Shown here piece after piece: positions 5,239 to 12,000 of a DNA stretch of 12,000 bases. The first letter of the stretch is position 1. Every line of letters begins with the position of its first letter. Under the pieces are notes generated by a model. That model saw nothing but the letters and a program-made list of their open reading frames with translations, made no database searches and was not told the origin of the DNA. The translations under genes and the position numbers were made by a program. This DNA is from Synura sp. LO234KE (Eukaryota > Sar > Synurophyceae > Synurales > Mallomonadaceae), in NCBI GenBank assembly GCA_015143735.1, contig VKHC01000443.1:1-12000 (forward strand), given 5' to 3'.

Positions 5239-8200
5239 ATGTCCAAACAAGGTATTATGGTAGAAGTTCAACGGCTTCGGGATAAGAAGCTAGAGGAAGA
5301 CATTGAAAAAATGCGAAAAGAGAGAGGTGATTTAATAGAGGATGCTCGAGCTTTAAGTCAAGGAATCAAAAAACTGGAGGAGGAATATTATGAAGGAATT
5401 GAAGGATTTGGGAAGAGTCCGGAGGAGTTAGCTAAACTATTCGCTAAATTTGAAAGCAACGAAAGGAAATCACTTGCTGTGCTAGATGAAATAAACGACG
5501 AATTTACCAAGGTTCGGGAAAATCAAAGTGAATTAGAAGACTTACTGCTCGAAGAAGATGCTCCTATCGTAGATGACTCTACCTTATTGGTACAAGAAGT
5601 TAAATCCAATAAAATGCAGTCCAACGGAAAACTGGTTGAACTTTTGACCAGAGTACGGAAACAACATGACGATTTATTGAGTTCATTTACCGCAGATATT
5701 GATAAAGATATTCAAACTGGTTCTGCAGCTGATATAGAAGCAGCATTAGTTCCTATTCTCCAAAGGAAAAACAATCAGCTAAAGAAACAAGCAGATTTAG
5801 CTGAGTCCAAAGCCAGATCGCTCACCGCACAATGGTACAATATAAATATTCCCTGTAAATCGATATGTTTAATCAAGAATTTTTTCGCAGGGCAGCGGAT
5901 AAAAAGAAGTATGAGGATATTTTGGCGCATAACGAGAACGAGTTGTTAATCATGTCTCATAAGCTTCAATTGGCAGAATCGAAGCAGAGGTTCGCCGAGC
6001 AAGCAGGAAGAGACGAAAATAATGTTACGAGTTCAATCAGCCGAGTCGAATACGATGAGCTCAAACGGGAGTATGACGCGTTAAGGGAGAAATACACTTC
6101 GCAAGAAGATGAGTTCATTCAAAGAGGGGTTGTGCTTCAACAATTAACCCTAGACTATTCTAACAGCCAAATGTCTAAGCAAGAGCTCGAGAGAGCGAAT
6201 GCGAGACTTGAACAGAAAGTCGACGAATATAATCGAAAATTCGGTTTTCAGAATGACCGTTTGAAAGAAGCTAGAGACGAGGGCGAGCGCGCACTGCAAG
6301 ACGCGAAACGAGATTTTGATCAAATGGCTAAAGAAATGCGTGGAAAAATAGAACATATTAGTAAAGAATTGCTTATTAAGACGGTAAGGAATTCTTTTGT
6401 GATCTATTGTCGTGTTGGATTCGTTTTTCCAGCGAAGCTACACATTGCATACAACTTTGTCTGATTCACGTTTTCTTCAACTACCATCGATTAGAATTTA
6501 AGTGAAGAGCTTTCAAAGCAGAAGATTAGCTTAGAGAACAGTCTTCGTCACTTCGAGAACGAATCTAAAAGTTTGCGCAGTCGTGTGGAGGCGCTCGAGG
6601 CTCAAATGAAGCGTAACGCCCAGGAGAGCGACGAGACGCTCCGAGCGCTGCGTGAGGACTACAACGCGGCGATGGATGGGAAGGTTAAGGCGGAGAACCA
6701 GAGGGATATGTTGGATTGGAAACTAAAGCGTGCTGCAGAGAATGTGCAGGTGTGTGTGTGTGCGTGTGTGTGTGCGAGCGAGTATACCTACCTCTCCGCC
6801 TGTTGTGTTTCTACTTCGGAAGCCTCACGTGTAGTTAGAATACAACGAGCGAGTGAATTTGTTCATGTGTGTGCCATTTACGTATGGACTGGTAAGGGTA
6901 TAGAAGCCTACATGGGACGGACCGGCGCTGACGGTTCTAGATTCGGTTGGGTCACGTTTTATTGGTTGGTGGTGCCTACTAGATGGAGCTATCTGTACAA
7001 TTAGTTTAACATTATCAGACGCATCGCACACTAGGAGTCTCCTAGCAGTCTCCTACCTCCTGTTGTCACGTCACTGAGCAATCCCCTACCTAGCCTACTG
7101 TGTATCTTAGTATATATCCGTTTGAGTTCTCTTCCCCTCGATAACGTTATCAATGCCGTTAGATTCCGTTACTTTTATATCGACCCCCTTATTCCCTGCA
7201 GTTCCTGTCCGTGCCCCCAACCGTTTCGATGTCCCTAACGATGTCCCTGACCTGACCCTGTCACTGCTACAGTTGGCCATGGAGAAAGAGGAATCGAACC
7301 TCTTCGACCTGTCCACCCATACCAACGGAATGATAGACAAGCAGACCGAGCACATCACCGAGCTCGAGTCCCGCATCGAAGCGCTTCGAAAGGAAGTTCG
7401 GAAGAAGACCCGGACATTGACACGAGGTGGGTGCGGGTCAGTTTAGGTTCGAGTGAGGTGTAGGGAGGTGTAGGCATGGGTATAGAAGGAGAGGAAGAAT
7501 GAAGATTAGATCAGCTACTAGGCTACGTACACCGATCAGAAAATATGTCGGTTGGGGATGGCCTTTATTCGACATAACATGGTCTTTTCTACCTTCTGTG
7601 AATGCTTAGGTTGTCAAACGGATCCTGTAACGGTCGGTGAGCGACGACCATCGAGGATGCGCCTACCCTCTCAAGACTTGAGTCTGGAAAACCTTCCTCA
7701 ATTTGACTCCGCAGACTCGGGTACCATCTCCCCGGTGATTATGTTTCACAACCTGTCCACTGTCTCCACCCCGAAACGCGTGTCAATGTTCGCTCAACCT
7801 CTGGAAGAGAAACCGTTTGTGGAGTCGCCGTTGGTGCGAGAAACCACGCCGTTAGTGGACACGTCTGTGGTGTCGGTGGCGAGCGAAGAGGGGGACAAGG
7901 GAGAGGGAGAAGTGCTCGCCCCGATCATCTATGCATCGTCCAGGTCACGGTCTCGGTCCCGCGGATCGTCAGGTCATCTGGACACCAAACGCAGTTGGCG
8001 CAGTCGAGATAGTCACCCTGATTTGGACCCGGACTCCGCGCCATTTACAGGAGACAGGGACGTAGAAGATATTCTCCGAGGCGATGGGGAAGGCATAGAA
8101 TTCGTGCCGAGTGCATTAGACAGTCCCGCCCGTGATTCGACCCGCAGTGCTAGCCCATTTGAGAGCGGAAGGTTCGACTACAATCCGGGAGAGGGCGTGG

Positions 8201-11200
8201 TGCAGCCTTTAGATTTGGATCATGGAGAGGGGGCGGCGGTGGGGACGGGGACGAGTACCGGCCGCGAGTTGAGCTCGAGAGACAGCAGGAGATCGAGGAG
8301 AAATACATATCGCACTCCGGTGACCATGGTGGAGAAGAGCTGTCAGGTGTCCAAAGACGCGTTCGATTCGGATGACGAGGAGGTGGAGAAGGAGGTAGAA
8401 GAGGCCGTGGTTGAAGAAGTAGAGAAGGGAGCGGTTGTGGAGAAGGAAGTGGAGCGAGCACCGGTCGTTCGAAAGGTGAGCTAGGGTGGGGGTGGAGTTT
8501 TTGGTACGTGGCCTTGCCGTGTGTGTTCAGACGTTCTATGATACTTACTCTGTACTGCTCTACCACTGTGTTTTTTTCACCAGGAGTCCCGCAAAAGAGT
8601 AATTGTGACAGCAGACTTCACTGGGCAAGTGATTGAATCTGATTTGATTGCTGTGAAACGCTTCTCCAACGGTGCTCAGACGGATGAGGTGCAGTTTTTA
8701 GAACTTCCTCGTCGCCTACTTGAGCTGAAAATGAATTTTGGGGATGCAGTGAAAACCATTCCCCCACGATACTGGACGGAAGAAATGAAACAGTTGGAAA
8801 TCGGAGAGGCGTTATATGTCAGTGACAAAAGGAAACCATTCAGCAGGAATCTAGCGGTGACAGTGTCCGTAGAAGAAAGGACAAAAGACGCGAAGAAACG
8901 AGGCAGTATCAACCGATTAGATAGTCAGGAGTCGGTGCCTCAATTGGTGGTGGAGCAAGATATCGAGGAGATAGCGGGGAAGCACAGGGATCAATGCATT
9001 GCGACGGATATGGGATTCCACAATCTCACCGTGTTGGAGTCCAAAGCGATCAAAGTGGAGCGGTTACAGGCAGAGATTAAGTCTTTAAGAAGGCAATTAA
9101 ATAATATGAAATCGGTGGATGGGAACCAATCGCCAGACTCGCCGGGTTTTGACTTTGACAAATGGATGACTTTGATCGACACCGAGGAAGGAAAGAAGTA
9201 CATGGACAAGCAACTCGAGCAGTATATTGTCAAGGCCTCATACGCAGTCGAACCTCCAGACACTCGGGAGGCTGCTCCTGACCCAGCGGCTGCATCGGCA
9301 GAGTCCGGGGGTGACATGGGGAGATCGAAACTGCTCCGTCGTCTGGAGACGTTGAAGTCGATGCGGAGCTTACTTCATGATGACCCACTGGACGGGGCCG
9401 TGGAAGAGGTGAAACCGAAAATCCCGGTCATGGTCGTGGTTGAAGAAGATGGTAACGGTTTAGAGTCCTCGCCGAATACGACCAGAACCGAAGTGCCGCC
9501 ATTATCGGACCGTCTTGAAGTAGCCAATCCACCTACTGTACCGCCAGAAGAAGAGATCCCACTCTCCAATTCGGTGATTTCTAAACTCCAATCTGCGGCC
9601 AAACCCTCGCCGGAGGCCCGGAGATTTCCAGACGCGACGAAACTGCTTCATCACGGCGAGGTTACGAGGGAGAATTTCGAGCGGTTGAAGGGGAAGGTAA
9701 TTCACGAATTAAGGGATGTGATGGAAGGAGGGATGGGTATGTTGTTGGGTGGGGAATAGAATGATTAAGTGATTGCTCTGTAATGCATGGGGTGATTCAC
9801 ATTGTACTATGCATGAACTCAATTACAGGGCTTCGGGTCGGACGAGTTGGTCGATCTAACTGTACTGGACTACCACGCTCGGTATATGGGTCACGACTCG
9901 GATGATGAGAGCGAGGACGCCCTCATTCTGACGAAGAGGGCGCTGGAGGTGGAGCGTCAAGCGATGCGTCTGAAACTGATCGCCCGAATTCCAATCGAGG
10001 AACTGGCCAAGGCGAGAAGGGCCACGGAGCAGCAGTATCTACTCCTCTCAACCTACAGTGCTTGGAAGAGCGCACTCAATTTCCAAGAAGGCGGACAGTA
10101 TCTGGATGTATTAGACGCGCACCGCAAAAATATCGACGCTTGTATCGCCGCTGCTGGAGGGTGGACGAAGGCTATGCAGCGTGTGAAGCGGAGAAACATG
10201 ATGAATGAAGATACGACGCAATGGCCGGAATTTTTCCGCATTAAGGTTCGTTCTCTGCGACATCATGTAGCAAATCTTCACCATTTCCCTCACTATCCGA
10301 TCCCCTACTGAGGCTCTTCATCACTATGCTCTTGTAGGTTTTGGAGTACTATCGATCCGAGCTAATCGAACAGGGAATGCTGGCTGAGAGAGAAATCTCA
10401 GAGCTGACCGCCGAGCTGCAAGCTACTCAGAACAGCGTAGCAGCGATTTCTCGGAAGTTACTTATGAGCCCTGCTTCAACAGCGGCCTCGATGGAACACT
10501 ACAAGCTTTGGGCCGTGGAGGAGATGGGAAATCTCGAGAAAACACTGTCCAATGCAGTTTCGAAGAGTATATCGAAAGGTACAGAGTTACCCCCCGGGCA
10601 GGGACAACTGGACACTCCTTCACCACCTCACCCAGAGAGTAAAGCGCCCACCCCAGAGAGCTCGATCCATAACCCACCGAGGAGTAGACCTACGTCAGGT
10701 AATAAGTTGGCGGATCGCGGAGTTCAACAAGCGCAGACGAAATTCAAATACAAACCCGCATCGGTTAACTTCCCTGACAACGCGGTGTCCAGTGTCCCTC
10801 CCGTCACATTGAATTCCGCGTTACCAACGCCAACGAAGCGAATGAGTATCGTTTCGGTACTTGCGACGGATGAAATGAAAGCGATTATTAAGATACATCA
10901 GAAGGCGGATGAGCTGGTGTTGTCTATCCTTAAGGAGGACTCGAATGCCGTTAATTTAGGGGAAGAGTTGGTCCAGGCGATAGGGAGCTGGGTGGAGGGT
11001 TCTATCGGAGCAGCTAAAGAGACTTTGGACGGACTGGAAGCGATGGCCAGCAATCAATCTGAGATTGATCTAGTCGCCACTGTGACTGAATTGTTGGAAG
11101 ATAGTGAGCCAGATGTACCTGCTAATCTGAAGGACATTTTGAATAAGCTTGATGGCGCCCTGGAGCTGGCGCGCACACAAATGGAAGCTGGAGCGTCTAG

Positions 11201-12000
11201 TGCCGGGCTCTTATACCAGTCCGCCCCTCCACCTGCGATAAATGTTAAAAACGTTCCAGTTAAGCCAGCACTGGCCGCTCCTCCTGTTCTGAGCACCAAA
11301 TCCAGCGGCGGTTACGGTTCTATATTACCGAGAGGCAAGTCTCAGAAATGGGTACCACCACCTGGTTCGAAAGATGTCAAAATTCCGGCCCCGTTAAATC
11401 GCAACCTATCTGGTCGGTTCGGAGGGAACGTTGCACAAGTGGAAATTAAAGATGTGATTCCTGTAGTGCCCGTCGTGCCTGTTCCAACGACGTGGAAGGA
11501 GCGAGCGGTGGAGAGAGGGAGGATTCGGAAAGCAATAGAAGAAGCGAAGGAGCGCATGGCGACGAGACATAAAGCCTCCAAGTACATTCTGTTTATGGAG
11601 GTGGGAACGCAGACGGCGTTCGATTTGGATTTGACTGATGAAATCATGAATGAGAGCGACGATGATTCTGTTCAAGTCGATGAATTTGGCAGTTTTGTAG
11701 GACAGCTGGTGCAGGAGTTGGATACCATGTCAGATTCGAGTAGCATTGAAGGAGATGCAGTATCTTTGGAAACATCGGATAAAGTAAAACAAGCGCTAAC
11801 TAATCGGAAAAACCGTCCGGCGAAGGCGAAGAAAGAGATGTCGAGTAAAAACCTGGCTGTCGAGAAGACGACATCTAATCTTGCTCTCTCTTCGTCTGGA
11901 GATATAGATACATCCCCTCGTACCGCCGACCTGTCGGTTCCGGATGATGGACCATACAGGAAAAACAGTAATCCACTATCGCAGCGTAAATCAAAAAGAA
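5239..12000 (+). CDS. Large coiled-coil protein with disordered regions and LC8-like motifs, 3' partial, eight exons seen
   Basis: Exons: 5239-5834, 5891-6383, 6495-6749, 7273-7426, 7610-8475, 8584-9696, 9829-10245, 10338 to beyond 12000; phases agree at every junction and at least 1,852 residues are coded. The start is the first ATG after an in-frame TGA at 5203-5205. Residues 1 to about 490 are nearly continuous charged coiled coil. A long disordered part follows with Arg/Ser-rich (about 7936-7972) and Glu/Val-rich (8371-8460) runs, short helical blocks, then a Pro/Ser-rich and acidic C-terminal part. The motifs RGCQTD, KSCQVS, NGAQTD, VGTQTA and SVQVDE resemble binding sites for dynein light chain LC8. 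I infer a scaffold of centrosome, cilium or cytoskeleton; I do not recognise the family. Early exons are more AT-rich than later ones. It could be two genes, but the spliced frame argues for one. Confidence 0.75.
5835..5890 (+). other. Intron 1 of the coiled-coil gene (56 bases)
   Basis: The donor is CAATG|GTACAA and the acceptor is TTTTTTCGCAG, phase 2. Splicing joins SLTAQW to AADKKKYEDIL and restores continuous coiled coil, whereas reading through ends at a stop after 35 codons. At 56 bases it is the shortest intron here. Confidence 0.85.
6384..6494 (+). other. Intron 2 of the coiled-coil gene (111 bases)
   Basis: The donor is ACG|GTAAGG and the acceptor is CATCGATTAG, phase 0. The join reads KELLIKT then NLSEELSKQK, continuing the coiled coil. 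Confidence 0.85.
6750..6774 (+). repeat. GT dinucleotide microsatellite at a 5' splice site
   Basis: This is a nearly pure GT run with one interrupting GC. It starts exactly at the predicted donor of intron 3, so every GT in the run is a possible splice position. Repeat length is likely to vary among individuals. Confidence 0.85.
7031..7055. repeat. Perfect palindrome and overlapping direct repeat inside intron 3
   Basis: CTAGGAG-T-CTCCTAG (7031-7045) is a perfect inverted repeat with a one-base centre. AGTCTCCTA occurs at 7036-7044 and again at 7047-7055. The sequence is short and without known function. Confidence 0.6.
7427..7609 (+). other. Intron 4 of the coiled-coil gene (183 bases)
   Basis: The donor is CGAG|GTGGGT and the acceptor is GAATGCTTAG, phase 1. 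Splicing rebuilds a Gly codon and creates the motif RGCQTD across the junction, so the LC8-like motif exists only in the spliced message. Confidence 0.8.
7936..7972 (+). repeat. Arg/Ser-rich low-complexity coding run
   Basis: This codes SSRSRSRSRGSS within exon 5 of the coiled-coil gene. It resembles RS-dipeptide regions, which are often phosphorylated and disordered. It is too short to call an SR splicing protein. Confidence 0.6.
8371..8460 (+). repeat. Glu/Val-rich imperfect coding repeats
   Basis: This is a run of imperfect units such as EVEKEVEEAVVEEVEKGAVV near the end of exon 5. The purine-rich GAGGTGGAG-type units suggest expansion by slippage. On the minus strand the same bases give a spurious proline-rich ORF. 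Confidence 0.65.
8476..8583 (+). other. Intron 5 of the coiled-coil gene (108 bases)
   Basis: The donor is AAAG|GTGAGC and the acceptor is TTTTTTTCACCAG, phase 0. The join reads APVVRK then ESRKRVIVTADFTG. An in-frame TAG lies within the donor region if the intron is not removed. Confidence 0.85.
9697..9828 (+). other. Intron 6 of the coiled-coil gene (132 bases)
   Basis: The donor is AAG|GTAATT and the acceptor is CTCAATTACAG, phase 0, joining FERLKGK to GFGSDELVDL. A better-looking GTATGT donor at 9737 is out of phase with the only good acceptor. If retained, the intron adds 20 residues and ends the protein at TAG 9757-9759. Confidence 0.7.
10246..10337 (+). other. Intron 7 of the coiled-coil gene (92 bases)
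   Basis: The donor is TTAAG|GTTCGT and the acceptor is GCTCTTGTAG, phase 0. The join reads PEFFRIK then VLEYYRSELIEQG. The exon after it stays open for 1,663 bases to the window edge. Confidence 0.8.

Larger units (their letters stand above)
6750..7272 (+). other. Intron 3 of the coiled-coil gene (523 bases), with a possible nested shorter intron 6892-7201
   Basis: The outer form has donor CAG|GTGTGT in a GT repeat and acceptor TCACTGCTACAG, with CTAAC at 7235-7239 as a possible branch point. Phase 0 joins RAAENVQ to LAMEKEESN and keeps the coiled coil. A second, stronger-looking pair, CTG|GTAAGG at 6892 and TATTCCCTGCAG ending at 7201, is phase 1 on both sides and has an open frame throughout. 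It would add 71 residues, including a Cys-rich run coded by the GT repeat. The outer form is preferred because it keeps the coiled coil. Confidence 0.65.

Noticed and set aside
8150-8566. 138-codon minus-strand proline-rich ORF
   Set aside because: Its Pro/Ser repeats are the antisense of a Glu/Gly-rich coding region with a phase-consistent exon.
9737-9742. GTATGT as the donor of intron 6
   Set aside because: It matches donor consensus better, but gives phase 1, and joining to the acceptor at 9828 shifts the frame to an early stop. The AAG|GTAATT donor at 9697 keeps the frame.
11342-11675. Minus-strand ORFs of 101 and 89 codons
   Set aside because: They overlap the long open exon of the coiled-coil gene on the other strand and have no domain signs.
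1-12000. tRNA, rRNA or CRISPR features
   Set aside because: No cloverleaf with A/B box, no rRNA-like conserved stretch and no regularly spaced repeats were seen on reading both strands by eye.

Overview
This is eukaryotic nuclear DNA. The coding sequences are broken by spliceosomal introns of about 56 to 520 bases with GT-AG ends (one GC-AG), and reading phase is preserved at every junction I propose. Genes lie close together, on both strands, with short spacers. I cannot place the species. The features would suit an early-branching opisthokont, a simple invertebrate or a protist, and nothing visible decides between them.

Layout. (1) 1-2164, plus strand: the 3' part of a gene entering from the left, coding for an acyl-carrier domain joined to a many-pass acyltransferase-3 membrane domain. 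It has three exons here, one only 34 bases long. (2) 2165-3770: an AT-rich stretch unlike its flanks. It holds a single-exon ORF with a C2HC zinc finger (2737-3168), a 53-codon ORF (3394-3555), in-frame open stretches after both ORFs, and a 14-base inverted repeat about 1 kb apart. It may be a decayed or mobile segment. (3) 3771-5015, minus strand: an intron-free gene for a 414-residue protein with a signal peptide, several membrane segments and a very acidic tail. (4) 5016-5238: a compact divergent promoter. (5) 5239 to beyond 12000, plus strand: one large gene of at least eight exons, coding for more than 1,850 residues. The N-terminal third is coiled coil, followed by long low-complexity regions and scattered xQ(T/V) motifs resembling dynein light chain LC8 sites.

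The genes do not look like parts of one pathway. The minus-strand membrane gene and the coiled-coil gene share a promoter region and might be co-regulated. The most useful observations are the carrier-acyltransferase fusion, the GC-AG intron plus 34-base exon, a nested pair of phase-consistent introns at 6750-7272 that would add 71 residues, and the LC8-like motif series. No RNA gene, CRISPR array or complete recognised transposon was seen.
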